In this document: piece by piece, positions 53,185-62,386 of the stretch | How the letters are laid out: each line of letters starts with the position of its first letter | How positions within the stretch are numbered: position 1 is the first letter of the stretch | Assembly (NCBI RefSeq): GCF_040363165.1 | Contig: NZ_BSRG01000003.1 | Location: forward strand, 62,001-126,000 | Direction: 5' to 3' | Origin: Thermus sp. LT1-2-5 | GTDB lineage: Bacteria > Deinococcota > Deinococci > Deinococcales > Thermaceae | DNA: 64,000 nt | Made by a program: the position numbers and the translations under genes | Notes under the pieces: generated by a model | Seen by the model: only the letters and a program-made list of their open reading frames with translations | Database searches by the model: none | What the model was told of the DNA's origin: nothing

Positions 53185-53939
53185 GCCTCGCCAAGCGCAT
53201 CGTCCCCTGCCTGGACGTCCACGCCGGCCGCGTGGTCAAGGGGGTGAACTTCGTGAACCTCAAGGACGCCGGGGACCCCCTGGAGGCGGCCCAGGCCTAC
53301 GATCAGGCGGGGGCGGACGAGCTCGTCTTCCTGGACATCTCCGCCACCCACGAGGAGCGGGCCATCCTCCTGGAGGTGGTGGCCCAGGTGGCGGAGAGGG
53401 TCTTCATCCCCCTCACCGTGGGCGGGGGGGTGCGCTCCCTGGAGGACGCCCGGAGGCTCCTCCTGGCGGGGGCGGACAAGGTGAGCGTGAACTCCGCCGC
53501 CGTGAAGCGGCCCGAGCTCATCCAGGAGCTCGCAGACCACTTCGGCGCTCAGGCGGTGGTCCTGGCCATCGACGCCAAGTGGCGGGGGGATTTCCCCGAG
53601 GTCTACGTGGCGGGGGGAAGGGTGCCCACGGGCCTCCATGCGGTGGAGTGGGCGGCGAAGGGGGCGGAGCTTGGGGCCGGGGAGATCCTCCTCACCAGCA
53701 TGGACCGGGACGGGACCAAGGAGGGCTACGACCTAACCCTCACCCGGAGGGTAGCGGAGGCGGTGAACGTCCCCGTGATCGCCAGCGGGGGGGCGGGAAG
53801 GAGGGAGCACTTCCTCGAGGCCTTCCAGGCGGGGGCCGAAGCCGCCTTGGCCGCCAGCGTCTTCCACTTTGGCGAGATCCGCATCCCCGAGCTCAAGCGC
53901 TTCCTGGCGGAAAAGGGCGTAAGGGTACGGCTAGACTAG
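53181..53939 (+). CDS. hisF: Imidazole glycerol phosphate synthase cyclase subunit
   Basis: 252 aa TIM barrel that, with HisH, makes imidazole glycerol phosphate and AICAR. It begins [24 protein letters not shown] with the catalytic Asp11-equivalent in CLDV; VGGGVRS and the second catalytic Asp in [15 protein letters not shown] are present, as is ASGGAG. HisH is not in this window. Start is ATG 53181 as the family N-terminus requires. Confidence 0.96.
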   Translation: MSLAKRIVPCLDVHAGRVVKGVNFVNLKDAGDPLEAAQAYDQAGADELVFLDISATHEERAILLEVVAQVAERVFIPLTVGGGVRSLEDARRLLLAGADKVSVNSAAVKRPELIQELADHFGAQAVVLAIDAKWRGDFPEVYVAGGRVPTGLHAVEWAAKGAELGAGEILLTSMDRDGTKEGYDLTLTRRVAEAVNVPVIASGGAGRREHFLEAFQAGAEAALAASVFHFGEIRIPELKRFLAEKGVRVRLD

Positions 53940-53943
53940 GAAC

Positions 53944-54570
53944 ATGGACCTAGCGGCCGTGCGCTTTGACGAGCGGGGCCTGGTGCCGGTGGTGGTGCAG
54001 GACGCCCGCACGGGGGAGGTCCTTACCCTGGCCTACGCCAACCGGGAGGCCCTAGAGGAAACCCTAAGGACGAGGCGGAGCACCTTCTATAGCCGAAGCC
54101 GCCAGGCCCTTTGGCGCAAGGGGGAAACCTCGGGGCACCACCAGGAGGTGGTGGAGGTCCTCTTGGACTGCGACGGGGACGCCGTGGTCTACAAGGTCCT
54201 CCCCCATGGCCCCGCCTGCCACACGGGGGAACAAAGCTGCTTCCACCGCCCCCTCCTCCAGGAAAGGGCCACCCCCCGCCTCGGGGAGGTTTTGGAAAGG
54301 GTCTACGCCACCATTGAGGAGAGGCTAAGGACGCTCCCCGAGGGAAGCTATGTGGCGAGGCTGCACCAGGGGGGCCTGGACCGCATCCTCAAAAAGGTGG
54401 CGGAGGAGGCGGGGGAGGTGATCCTGGCCGCCAAGAACCACGATAAGGGGGAGCTCCGCCACGAGGCCGCCGACCTCCTGTTCCACCTCCTCCTCACCCT
54501 GGCGGAGGAGGGGGTGAGCCTGGAGGAGCTCTCGGAAACCCTTTGGGCCCGGCACCGCCCCCAGGGCTAG
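53944..54570 (+). CDS. hisI: Phosphoribosyl-AMP cyclohydrolase / phosphoribosyl-ATP pyrophosphatase
   Basis: 208 aa fusion (HisIE). Residues 1-105 are His[38 protein letters not shown] and the zinc Cys in [12 protein letters not shown]. Residues about 112-208 are HisE, an all-alpha MazG-like fold with [12 protein letters not shown] and [10 protein letters not shown] metal motifs. It performs histidine steps 2 and 3. Start ATG 53944; TAGACT lies 6 nt before it, inside the hisF stop region, so a second start of transcription is possible. Confidence 0.95.
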   Translation: MDLAAVRFDERGLVPVVVQDARTGEVLTLAYANREALEETLRTRRSTFYSRSRQALWRKGETSGHHQEVVEVLLDCDGDAVVYKVLPHGPACHTGEQSCFHRPLLQERATPRLGEVLERVYATIEERLRTLPEGSYVARLHQGGLDRILKKVAEEAGEVILAAKNHDKGELRHEAADLLFHLLLTLAEEGVSLEELSETLWARHRPQG

Positions 54571-54576
54571 CCCCTT

Positions 54577-54582
54577 TATGAT
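54577..54582 (+). promoter_or_regulatory. glpX: -10 element of glpX
   Basis: TATGAT, 6 nt before the ATG at 54589. Confidence 0.55.
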
Positions 54583-54588
54583 GGAAAC

Positions 54589-55557
54589 ATGGAAATCGAG
54601 CGCCGGCTTGTCCTGGAAGTGGTGCGGGTGACGGAGCAGGCCGCCTTGGCGGCGAGCCGTTACGCCGGCAAGGGCGACAAGGAGGCGGTGGACGAGGCGG
54701 GCACCGAGGCCATGCGCCGGGTCCTAAACGAGCTCCCCATCCGGGGCACCGTGGTCATCGGTGAGGGGGAGATGGACGAGGCCCCCATGCTCTACATCGG
54801 GGAGGTGTTGGGCCAGGGGGGCCTCGAGGTGGACATCGCCGTGGACCCGGTGGAGGGCACCACCACCGCCGCCAAGGGCCTGCCCAACGCCGTGACCGTG
54901 ATCGCCTTAAGCGAAAAGGGCGGGCTTTTCCACGCCCCGGACATGTACATGGAAAAGCTCATCGTCCCCCCGCCCGCTGCTGGGCTCGTGGACCTCACCT
55001 GGCCGGTTTCCGCCAACCTGAAGGCCCTAGCCCTGGCCCTGCAGCGCTCCGTGGAAGATCTGGTCATCGTGGTTCTGGACCGCCCCCGGCACGAAAAGCT
55101 CATCCGGGAGATCCGGGAAGCGGGGGCCCGGGTCAAGCTCATCTCCGACGGGGACGTGATCGCCGCCCTGGCCGCCGCCATCCGGGGCACGGGGGTCCAT
55201 GCGGTCATGGGCATCGGCGGGGCCCCGGAAGGGGTCTTGGCCGCCGCCGCCCTGAAGTGCCTGGGCGGGGAGATCCAGGCCCGCTTCGTGCCCCAGAACG
55301 AGGAGGAGCGGGCGCGGCTTCGGGCCATGGGGGGGGACGAGCACCGGGTCTACCGCACGGAAGACCTGGCCCCCGGCCAGGAGATCGTCTTCGCCGCCAC
55401 GGGCATCACCGACGGAGACATCCTGGAAGGGGTGCGCTTCTTCGGCGGGGGCGCCCGCACCCACTCCATCGTCATGGGCCACGCCACCCGGGTGGTGCGC
55501 TTTATCGACTCCATCCACCTCTTTGAAACCGGGGCCCGGGTGACCATCCGGGTCTAA
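54589..55557 (+). CDS. glpX: Class II fructose-1,6-bisphosphatase
   Basis: 322 aa lithium-sensitive phosphatase fold, the gluconeogenic enzyme. Metal-site motifs are [17 protein letters not shown] near residues 57-73 and [13 protein letters not shown] near 84-96; substrate-binding [20 protein letters not shown] follows. Length matches GlpX (about 320-335). Start ATG 54589. Confidence 0.95.
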   Translation: MEIERRLVLEVVRVTEQAALAASRYAGKGDKEAVDEAGTEAMRRVLNELPIRGTVVIGEGEMDEAPMLYIGEVLGQGGLEVDIAVDPVEGTTTAAKGLPNAVTVIALSEKGGLFHAPDMYMEKLIVPPPAAGLVDLTWPVSANLKALALALQRSVEDLVIVVLDRPRHEKLIREIREAGARVKLISDGDVIAALAAAIRGTGVHAVMGIGGAPEGVLAAAALKCLGGEIQARFVPQNEEERARLRAMGGDEHRVYRTEDLAPGQEIVFAATGITDGDILEGVRFFGGGARTHSIVMGHATRVVRFIDSIHLFETGARVTIRV

Positions 55558-55566
55558 ACTGAAGGC

Positions 55567-57327
55567 GTGCCCAAGCCCTACCGGGAAGAGGAGGCGTATC
55601 GGCTTTCCCTGGAGTTTTTTGGGGGAGATGACCTTAGGGCAAGCGTCTTCCTGAGGCGCTACGCCCTGAGGGATAGGGAAGGGAGGCCCCTCGAGGCCAC
55701 CCCCCCGGAGCTATGGCGCCGCCTGGCCCGCCACGCCGCCCGGGTGGACCGGGGCATGGAAGGGGCCTACCTCTGGCTCTTCCAGGACTTCCGCTTCGTC
55801 CCCGGGGGCAGGATCCTCTTTGGCCTCGGCAACTGGCGCAAAAGCACCCTCTTCAACTGCTACTTCCTCCCCATCCGGGAAGACTCCGTGCGGGGCATCG
55901 CCCGCTTTTTGGACGAGGCCATGCGCACCTTCGCCTACGGGGGCGGGGTGGGGACCAACGCCGACGTCCTCCGCCCCAAGGGGGCCAGGGTGGGCAACGC
56001 CGGAATGGAAAGCTCCGGGGCGGTGAGCTTCATGGAACTCTTCTCCACCCTGGCCGGGGTTATGGGGGCAAGCGGGGGAAGGCGGGGGGCCCTGATGCTC
56101 ACCTTCTCCGACACCCACCCCGAGCTCTTGGACTTCCTGCGGGCCAAAACCGACCTCGAGCGCAGCAAAATCCGCCACGCCAACCTCTCCTTGCGGGCCA
56201 CGGACGCCTTTTTGCAGGCGGCCCTGGCCGATGCGCCCTGGACCCTCTCCTTCACCACCCCCCGCCAACGGATCGCCGCCACCATCCGGGCCAAGGAGGC
56301 CTGGGACGCCCTGGTGGAGGCCGCCTGGAGCAGCGCCGAGCCCGGCCTTCTCTTCTGGGACCGGGTGCGCACCTGGGCCACGGCCCAGTACGGGGGAATG
56401 GAGGTGAAGGGGGTGAACGTCTGCGGGGAGGTGCCCATGGAGCCCTATGGGGCCTGCAACCTGGGTAGCCTCAACCTGGCCGCCTTCGTGAGGGCCCCCT
56501 TTACCCCGGAGGCCCGCTTGGACCTCGCCGCCTTGGAAGAGGCCACCCGGCTTGCCGTGCGCTTCCTGGACGCGGTGGTGGACCTGGGCAAGAACCACCA
56601 CCCCGTGCGGGCCCAGCGGGAAGCCTCCTTAAGAAGCCGCCGCATCGGGCTCGGGGTTATGGGCCTCGCCGACATGCTGGCCATGCTGAGCCTCCCCTAC
56701 GGCACCGAAGAAGCCCTCCGCTTGGCCGAGGAGGTCATGCGCCGCATCAAGGAGGCGGCCTACCGGGAAAGCGCCCGCCTGGCGAGGGAGAAGGGCCCCT
56801 TCCCCGCCTTCGACCCCCGGGAGCACCTCAAAAGCCCCTTCATCCAAGCCCTTCCCGAAGACGTAATCCTGGAAATAGAAAGGGGCCTAAGGAACGCCGC
56901 CCTCCTCTCCATCGCCCCCACGGGCTCCATCTCCATCCTGGCGGGGGTGACGAGCGGCATCGAGCCCATCTTCGCCCTCACCTACCTACGCCACGCCGGG
57001 GGAGCGGTCTTCTTGGCGGAACACCCTCTGCTCAAGCGCTACCGGGAAGCCACGGGCGGCGGAACCCCCGACTGGCCCACAGCCCACACCGTGGACCCCT
57101 TCCAACGGGTCCGGCTCCAGGCCGCCTTGCAGCGCCACGTGGACCAGAGCATTTCCTCCACGGTGAACCTGCCCAAGGAAACCCCCAAGGAGGTGGTGGC
57201 AGGGCTCTTCCTCCTGGCCTGGAAGGAGGGGTGCAAGGGGATCACCGTCTTCCGCGAGGGAAGCCGGGAGGAGGTGATTGAGCCCCTGCCCCCCGTGGGG
57301 GTCTGCACCTTCTGCCAGACGGCATGA
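55567..57327 (+). CDS. nrdJ: Adenosylcobalamin-dependent (class II) ribonucleotide reductase
   Basis: 586 aa catalytic subunit that reduces ribonucleotides using B12. Key cysteines: first substrate-reducing Cys in STLFNCYFL (near 98), thiyl-radical Cys in NVCGEV (near 284), second reducing Cys in GACNLGSLNL (near 296) and the C-terminal redox pair CTFC at 580-583. The Asn-x-Cys-x-Glu active-site set is complete, and APTGSISILAG supplies the phosphate loop. No ATP cone is seen at the N-terminus. Start GTG 55567, with TAAACT 6 nt upstream. It overlaps the DUF58 gene (ATGA). Confidence 0.93.
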   Translation: MPKPYREEEAYRLSLEFFGGDDLRASVFLRRYALRDREGRPLEATPPELWRRLARHAARVDRGMEGAYLWLFQDFRFVPGGRILFGLGNWRKSTLFNCYFLPIREDSVRGIARFLDEAMRTFAYGGGVGTNADVLRPKGARVGNAGMESSGAVSFMELFSTLAGVMGASGGRRGALMLTFSDTHPELLDFLRAKTDLERSKIRHANLSLRATDAFLQAALADAPWTLSFTTPRQRIAATIRAKEAWDALVEAAWSSAEPGLLFWDRVRTWATAQYGGMEVKGVNVCGEVPMEPYGACNLGSLNLAAFVRAPFTPEARLDLAALEEATRLAVRFLDAVVDLGKNHHPVRAQREASLRSRRIGLGVMGLADMLAMLSLPYGTEEALRLAEEVMRRIKEAAYRESARLAREKGPFPAFDPREHLKSPFIQALPEDVILEIERGLRNAALLSIAPTGSISILAGVTSGIEPIFALTYLRHAGGAVFLAEHPLLKRYREATGGGTPDWPTAHTVDPFQRVRLQAALQRHVDQSISSTVNLPKETPKEVVAGLFLLAWKEGCKGITVFREGSREEVIEPLPPVGVCTFCQTA

Positions 57328-57998
57328 CCCGCTACCGCCTCGCCACCAAACCCTACCTCCCCTACCCCGGGGAGCGCCTGGCCCGGCGCAAGGGCCTGGG
57401 GGGAGAGTTTTACGAGCTCCGCCCCTACGCCCCCGGGGACGAGGTGCGCCGGATCCACTGGCGGGCCTACGCCAAGACGGGAAGGCTTTACACCCGCCTG
57501 GAAACCGCCCCGCAAAGGGCCCGCTTCCGCCTATTCCTGGACGAGAGCGAAAGCATGCGCCTCCACGGGAAGCTGGCCTACGCCGAGGCGGTGGCGGCCC
57601 TCCTCCTCAAGATCGCCCGCCAGGAAGACCCGCAAGCCCGCCTAAGGCGGGGCAGGCCCGGGGCCTGGGGGGCGGGGCGGGGAACCTTGGTCCTCCTCAC
57701 CGACGGCCTGGACCCCCTGCCCTGGGCCCGGCTCCTCCCCCGGCGGCTGGTCCTGGTGCAGATCCTCTCGCCCCTGGAACTCGCCCCGCCCTTCGGGGAA
57801 GCCCTCCTAAAGGACGTGGAAACGGGAGCAACCCTCCTCGTGGGAAAGGAGGAGGTGGAGGGCTACCGGAAGGCCCTCACCGCCCACCTCAAGGCCCTCC
57901 GCCTCCTCGCCCTCCTCCGGGGGCGGTACGCCCTCCTTAAGGTGGGCGAACCCCCCCTCCCCGCCCTCCTACGCCAGGGCGTTTTGGAACTCCTCTAG
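57324..57998 (+). CDS. DUF58 domain protein
   Basis: 224 aa cytoplasmic protein. The DUF58 signature is FYELRPYAPGDEVRRIHWRAYAKTGRLYTR near residues 30-60, followed by a vWA-like fold with FRLFLDESESM (MIDAS-like DxSxS) and LVLLTDGLDPL. Such proteins often accompany a MoxR AAA ATPase, but none is adjacent. The N-terminal transmembrane pair of longer DUF58 proteins is absent. The start overlaps the nrdJ stop, and the 3' end overlaps the convergent aldehyde oxidoreductase by 30 nt. Confidence 0.85.
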   Translation: MTRYRLATKPYLPYPGERLARRKGLGGEFYELRPYAPGDEVRRIHWRAYAKTGRLYTRLETAPQRARFRLFLDESESMRLHGKLAYAEAVAALLLKIARQEDPQARLRRGRPGAWGAGRGTLVLLTDGLDPLPWARLLPRRLVLVQILSPLELAPPFGEALLKDVETGATLLVGKEEVEGYRKALTAHLKALRLLALLRGRYALLKVGEPPLPALLRQGVLELL

Positions 57999-59831
57999 GC
58001 CCAGGGCGGCAAGCCGCCTGGGGTCCACCCCTTCCTCCCACCCGGCAAGGCGGCGGTAGGCCCGGACGGCCTCCTGGAAGGCCCCGGGGTCCAGCCGGGC
58101 CTCCGGGTTCCCCCGGCGGAAGGGTTGGAAGAAGCGCTCGGGAAGCCGGTCCTCCTGGGGGGAAATCCCTTCCCGCAGGTTGAAAAGCCGGGTGAGGTGC
58201 AAGGTCCTCTCCCCCACCGCCAGCATCTCCTCCGGGGTGAGGCGCCAGCCCGTGGCGGCGTAGACCGCCTCCTGCCACTCCTCGGGGGTCCAGGGGACGA
58301 AGTCGCAAAGCACCAGGCTATTCACGAAGCCCCGCTCCCGGGTCTTGGTCCAGAGCATGCGGACCTTGGTTTCGGAGAGGTCCTCAATGGGAAGGGGCGG
58401 GAAGTCCTCCCCGTAGAAGCGAAGCTCCTTCAAGGCCTTGCCCTCCTTGGCGAAGGCGGTGTCGTGGAGGTTGTGGTTGTGGTCCGCCCCCGTGGGGCTA
58501 AGGGCGTAGCCCACCCCCAGGGCCCGCTTGTACCGGGGGTCGTGCATGGGCACCTCCTGGCCCTTCACGTGCATGGCCAGCTCGGGATGGCCGATGGCCT
58601 CCGCCAACCGCCTCGCCCCCAAGGCCAAAAGCGCCCCAAGCCGCCCCTCCTTGCGGGCGAGCTTCTCGATGGCGGCGATGAGGGCATCCCCGTGGCCAAA
58701 GCGCAAGCCCAGGCCCTCGTCGTCCAGATACCCCTTCTCCACCGCCTCCATGGCGCAGGCCAGGGTCACCCCCACCCCGATCACGTCCAGGCCGTACTGG
58801 TTGCAGAGGGTGTTGGCCTTGGTCACGGCGTACGGGTCGGTGACCCCGCAGGTGGAGCCCAAGGCCCCAAGCCCCTCGTACTCCGGCCCCCCGTACTCCG
58901 GGCGCACGTCGTACTTGCCCGTGCCCTCGATCTTCACCACCTGCTTGCAGCGGATGGCGCAGGCGTAGCAGGTGTCCCGCCCGATGCGGATGCCCAAAGC
59001 GTCCAGGCTGGTGCCGTCTAGGGCCTCGGCCCCTTCCAGAAAGCCATCCAGGAAGTTGTGGCTCGGGAGGACCCCCCGCAGGTTAAAGGGCTTCACCGTG
59101 CCCACGGTGCCCATGGTCACCAGGCCCGCCGCCCGCTCCATGCGCTCCTTGGCCATGCGCCGGGCCAGCTCCTTGAGGAGGGCGGGGTCGTGGTAGGGGG
59201 GAAGGGTTTCCTTCCGGGCCCGGGCGGAGACCGCCTTGAGGCGCTTGGCCCCCATCACCGCCCCCAAGCCCCCCCGCCCGGCGAAGTGGGCCAGGTCGTG
59301 GATCACGTTGGCGGTGAGGACCCCGTTCTCCCCCGCCAGGCCGATCTGGGCGATGCGGGTGTTCCCCCCGTGGACCTCCTTGATGAGGGCCTCCACCTCG
59401 AGGGGATCCTTCCCCCAGAGGTGGGGGGCGGGATGGATGGCCACCTCGCCCCCCTCCACGTGCAGGTAGACGGGGCTTTCCGCCTGGCCCAGGACCACCA
59501 GGGCGTCCAGCCCAGCATTCTTCAGCTCGGCCCCGAAGAAGCCCCCGCCCTCGGCGTCCCCGTACCCCCCGGTCAGGGGACTCTTGGCGGCCACGGTGTT
59601 GCGCCCCGAGCCGGAGATGGGGGTGCCGGTGAGGACCCCGGGGGCGAAGATGAGGGCGTTTTCCGGGCCCAAGGGGTCTGCCCCCTTGGGCACGTGCTTG
59701 AGGAGGAGGTAGGCAGCTAGGGCCCTGCCCCCAAGATAGCGCCGCCAAAAGGCCTCGCCATAACCCTCGTACCAGATGCGCCCCGTGGAGAGGTCCACGA
59801 AGGCCACGCGGTCGTGGTATCCCTTGGGCAT
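57969..59831 (-). CDS. Tungsten/molybdopterin aldehyde:ferredoxin oxidoreductase
   Basis: 620 aa AOR-family enzyme. The N-terminal pterin-binding domain contains YLGGRALAAYLLLKH, ALIFAPGVLTGTPISGSGRNTVAAKSPL and the GRGGLGAVMGAKRLKAV motif. The [4Fe-4S] cluster ligands are CYACAIRC (near 287-294) and the later Cys in SLVLCDF (near 507). It oxidises aldehydes (substrate unknown) and reduces ferredoxin in the cytoplasm. Start ATG 59831 with TAGACT 6 nt upstream. It follows the sugar-type SBP gene through a pair of hairpins. Confidence 0.93.
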   Translation of the reverse strand: MPKGYHDRVAFVDLSTGRIWYEGYGEAFWRRYLGGRALAAYLLLKHVPKGADPLGPENALIFAPGVLTGTPISGSGRNTVAAKSPLTGGYGDAEGGGFFGAELKNAGLDALVVLGQAESPVYLHVEGGEVAIHPAPHLWGKDPLEVEALIKEVHGGNTRIAQIGLAGENGVLTANVIHDLAHFAGRGGLGAVMGAKRLKAVSARARKETLPPYHDPALLKELARRMAKERMERAAGLVTMGTVGTVKPFNLRGVLPSHNFLDGFLEGAEALDGTSLDALGIRIGRDTCYACAIRCKQVVKIEGTGKYDVRPEYGGPEYEGLGALGSTCGVTDPYAVTKANTLCNQYGLDVIGVGVTLACAMEAVEKGYLDDEGLGLRFGHGDALIAAIEKLARKEGRLGALLALGARRLAEAIGHPELAMHVKGQEVPMHDPRYKRALGVGYALSPTGADHNHNLHDTAFAKEGKALKELRFYGEDFPPLPIEDLSETKVRMLWTKTRERGFVNSLVLCDFVPWTPEEWQEAVYAATGWRLTPEEMLAVGERTLHLTRLFNLREGISPQEDRLPERFFQPFRRGNPEARLDPGAFQEAVRAYRRLAGWEEGVDPRRLAALGLEEFQNALA

Positions 59832-59837
59832 GCCTTT

Positions 59838-59843
59838 AGTCTA
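59838..59843 (-). promoter_or_regulatory. -10 element of the aldehyde oxidoreductase gene
   Basis: Minus-strand TAGACT, 6 nt before the ATG at 59831, immediately behind the hairpin. Confidence 0.5.
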
Positions 59844-59845
59844 AA

Positions 59846-59885
59846 CCGCCCGCCCAGAGGGGCGGGCGGCCTAAGGGCGTTAGGC
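59846..59885 (-). terminator. Tandem hairpins after the sugar-type SBP gene
   Basis: The first hairpin in transcript order is GCCTAA-CGCCC-TTAGGC (59885-59869). The second is a perfect 10-bp stem CCGCCCGCCC with a CTCT loop and GGGCGGGCGG (59869-59846), followed by TTTAG. The weak T-run suggests incomplete termination or mRNA protection. Confidence 0.6.
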
Positions 59886-61139
59886 CTAGCGGGTCTTGCC
59901 GGAAAGGAGGTCCTCGGCCAGCTTTTGCGCCTTGTCCAGGGCCACCTTGGGGTCCACCTTGTTCAGGATGGCCTCCTTGATGGCCTGGCCCAGGATGTCA
60001 AAGCGGATCTGCTCCCACTCGGCCAAGGCGGGCTCGAACTTGGCGTAGCGGCTTTGGCGCACGATGGTGGCGTAATCGGGGTTTTCCGCCACGTAGGCCT
60101 GGTAAACGGGGTCCTTGAGGGCGGCCTCGGTTACGGGCACGTACCCCGTGGCCGTGGCGAAGACCGCCTGGGCCCTGGGGGTTAAGACGAACTGGAGGAA
60201 GTCCTTGGCCACCGCCTGCTCCTCCTTGCTCGCCTGGCGGAAGACCACGAGGTTGGTGCCCTGCACCAGGCCGAACCCCGCCTGCCCCTTGCCCTTCCCG
60301 GGAAGGGTGGCCACCCCCAGGTCAAACTTGGCCCCCTGGCGGTAGTAGGTGTAGCCGGCGGAGGTGTCCACGCTGAAGGCATAAGGGCCGGAGCCCAGGT
60401 TCTGGTTGATGTAGCCGGAGGTGATGGCCTTGGCCCAGCCCTCCTTCACCCCGTTTTGCAAGAGGGTGAGGGCCTCCACCGCCTCCTTGGAGTTCAGGAC
60501 GAGCTTGCCGTTTTTCAGGTAGCTGCCCCCCAGGTTGAAGAAGAAGTAGGCGAAGGTGGAGGCGTCGGGCTGGAACCAATAGACGGGGCCCCCTTCCGCT
60601 TGGGAAAGGCGCTTACTGAGGGCCACGAACTCCTCGAGGGTAGCGGGCACCTTGGCCCCGTGCTTCTTCAAAAGGTCCTTGTTGTAGTAGAGAACCTGGA
60701 TGCTCTTGTTAAAGGGCACCCCGTAGACCACGCCCCCGAAGCGCACGGCGTTCAGGAAGGCGAGGTTCACCCCCTGGAGCTTCACCCCCAAGGACTCGAT
60801 GGGCAAAAGGGCCTTGGCCTCCAGGTAAAGGGCGATGTTGTTCTCGTAGGCCTGGGCCATGGCGGGGACCTTTCCGGCGGCGAAGGCCGCCTTGATCTTG
60901 GTGGAGAGGTCCCGGTACCCCCCTTGGGGCACGGGGCGGACGCACCGCCCCTGCTGGGCCTTGTTGAACTCCACCGCCAGGTTCTCCAAGGCCACCTTGG
61001 GGGCGCCGCCGGTGAAGCCGTGCCAGAGCTCGGCCACCACCTTGGCCTTGGCACACTGCTCCTTGATCACGTCCTCGGGTTTGGCCTGCTGGGCCAAGGC
61101 TAGCCCCAGAAGGGCTGCGAGCAACAAAACCCTCTTCAT
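59886..61139 (-). CDS. Sugar/glycerol-phosphate-type ABC substrate-binding protein
   Basis: 417 aa secreted protein of SBP family 1. Signal peptide ends at LALA-QQ (residue 16-17), no lipobox. It then has VVAELWHGFTGGAPKVALENLAVEFNKAQQG, similar to the start of UgpB-type proteins (glycerol 3-phosphate), and GVPFNKSIQVLYYNKDLLKKHG. The ligand is a sugar, sugar alcohol or glycerophosphodiester; the sequence does not decide. It is the last gene of the transporter and has its own TATACT -10 and GGAGG site (61139 ATG). Confidence 0.9.
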   Translation of the reverse strand: MKRVLLLAALLGLALAQQAKPEDVIKEQCAKAKVVAELWHGFTGGAPKVALENLAVEFNKAQQGRCVRPVPQGGYRDLSTKIKAAFAAGKVPAMAQAYENNIALYLEAKALLPIESLGVKLQGVNLAFLNAVRFGGVVYGVPFNKSIQVLYYNKDLLKKHGAKVPATLEEFVALSKRLSQAEGGPVYWFQPDASTFAYFFFNLGGSYLKNGKLVLNSKEAVEALTLLQNGVKEGWAKAITSGYINQNLGSGPYAFSVDTSAGYTYYRQGAKFDLGVATLPGKGKGQAGFGLVQGTNLVVFRQASKEEQAVAKDFLQFVLTPRAQAVFATATGYVPVTEAALKDPVYQAYVAENPDYATIVRQSRYAKFEPALAEWEQIRFDILGQAIKEAILNKVDPKVALDKAQKLAEDLLSGKTR

Positions 61140-61161
61140 ACGCCTCTACACCTCCGCTAGG

Positions 61162-61167
61162 AGTATA
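61162..61167 (-). promoter_or_regulatory. -10 element for the sugar-type SBP gene
   Basis: Minus-strand TATACT about 22 nt before the ATG, leaving a leader with GGAGG. An imperfect inverted repeat CCTGG...CCAGG (61171-61187) lies just upstream. Confidence 0.55.
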
Positions 61168-61192
61168 CCGCCTGGCGTCAGACCAGGGTCAG

Positions 61193-62386
61193 CTACTTGA
61201 GCCCCGAGCGGGCGATGCCCTGGATGAACTGCCGCTGGGCCACGAAGTAACCCAGGATGACCGGGAGGATCACGAAGGTACTGGCGGCCATCAAGGCCCC
61301 GTAGTCCGAGCCCGCCTCGGAAACGAAGGCCTGGAGGCCCAGCTGCACCGTGCGCATCTCCGGGCTTTGCGTAACGATAAGGGGCCAGAGGAGGGCGTTA
61401 TACGCCCCCAGGAAGGTGAAGATGCCGTAGGACACCAGGCCCGGTAGGGAAAGGGGCAAGGCGATGCGGAAAAGCTGGGTCAGGTACCCGGCCCCGTCGA
61501 TCCGGGCGGCGTCAAAGAGGTCTTGGGGCAAGGAAAGGTAAAACTGCCGCAGAAGGAAGATGCCGAAAACGGAGGCCAGCCAAGGCACGATGAGGGCGTA
61601 GTAGGTGTCCAGCCAGCCAAGCCGGGCCAAAAGAACATAGTTGGGGATGAGGAGGACCTCCCCGGGCACCATCATGGTGGCCAGGATGAGGAGGAACACC
61701 CCCTCCTTGCCGGGAAAGGGCACCCGGGCCAGGGCGAAAGCGGCCAGGGCCGCCAGGAAAAGCCCCACCGCCACCTGGGTGAAGGCGGTGAAGAAGCTAT
61801 TGAAGAAGTAGCGGCCCCAGGGCGCGGCCCGCCAGGCCTCGAGGTAGTTGTGGAACACGTACCCCAAGGCCCCCGGCACCGCATTCACCCACTCCAACCG
61901 CCACATCTCCCCCTGGGAGCGAAGGGCGTCCGGGGGCAGGGGCGGGGCCAGGGGCACCTCCTTGGGCCAAAGGACCACCAGGGGCAGGACCCGGAAGGAC
62001 TCTTCCGTGGCGTTGGTGAGCCGGACCCGCCAAGCGCCCTCCCGGTACCCCACCTCCACCCGGGTACCGTCCGCCACCGGGTCAAAAAAGGCCCCTGGGG
62101 CGCGGGGCACGAAGGCCCTGGGGGGCTTTCCCGCCTCCCCGGGGAAGACGAGCTCTACGCTCCGCCCCGGGCCCAACCCCCCCCAGAAGGGGCTATCCCC
62201 GAGCCGCGCCGCCTTGGCCCAGTTTTGCGGCTTCATCCGTTCCGGCACCCAGATGGGCTTGGCCTGCAGGGCCTCCTGGGGGCTTTTGAGGCTGGTGGCC
62301 AGCATCCAGTAGAAGGGGAAGGCCATCCCCAACCCCCCAGCCAGGAGGAGGAGGTGGACCAGGAGGGAAAAGGCCCTAGATCTCAT
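61193..62386 (-). CDS. Sugar-type ABC permease (MalG/UgpE family) with inserted extracytoplasmic domain
   Basis: 397 aa versus about 275-280 for the family. TM1 is at 6-30; the usual WxPE...NYxxa segment is split: WVPERMKPQNW (46-56) and HNYLEAWRAAPWGRYFFNSF (179-198) are separated by about 120 residues of soluble, beta-rich sequence. The rest is standard with the EAA loop DLFDAARIDGAGYLTQLF. The insert faces outside between TM1 and TM2, where it might touch the binding protein. Start ATG 62386 overlaps the upstream permease by 11 nt. Confidence 0.88.
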   Translation of the reverse strand: MRSRAFSLLVHLLLLAGGLGMAFPFYWMLATSLKSPQEALQAKPIWVPERMKPQNWAKAARLGDSPFWGGLGPGRSVELVFPGEAGKPPRAFVPRAPGAFFDPVADGTRVEVGYREGAWRVRLTNATEESFRVLPLVVLWPKEVPLAPPLPPDALRSQGEMWRLEWVNAVPGALGYVFHNYLEAWRAAPWGRYFFNSFFTAFTQVAVGLFLAALAAFALARVPFPGKEGVFLLILATMMVPGEVLLIPNYVLLARLGWLDTYYALIVPWLASVFGIFLLRQFYLSLPQDLFDAARIDGAGYLTQLFRIALPLSLPGLVSYGIFTFLGAYNALLWPLIVTQSPEMRTVQLGLQAFVSEAGSDYGALMAASTFVILPVILGYFVAQRQFIQGIARSGLK

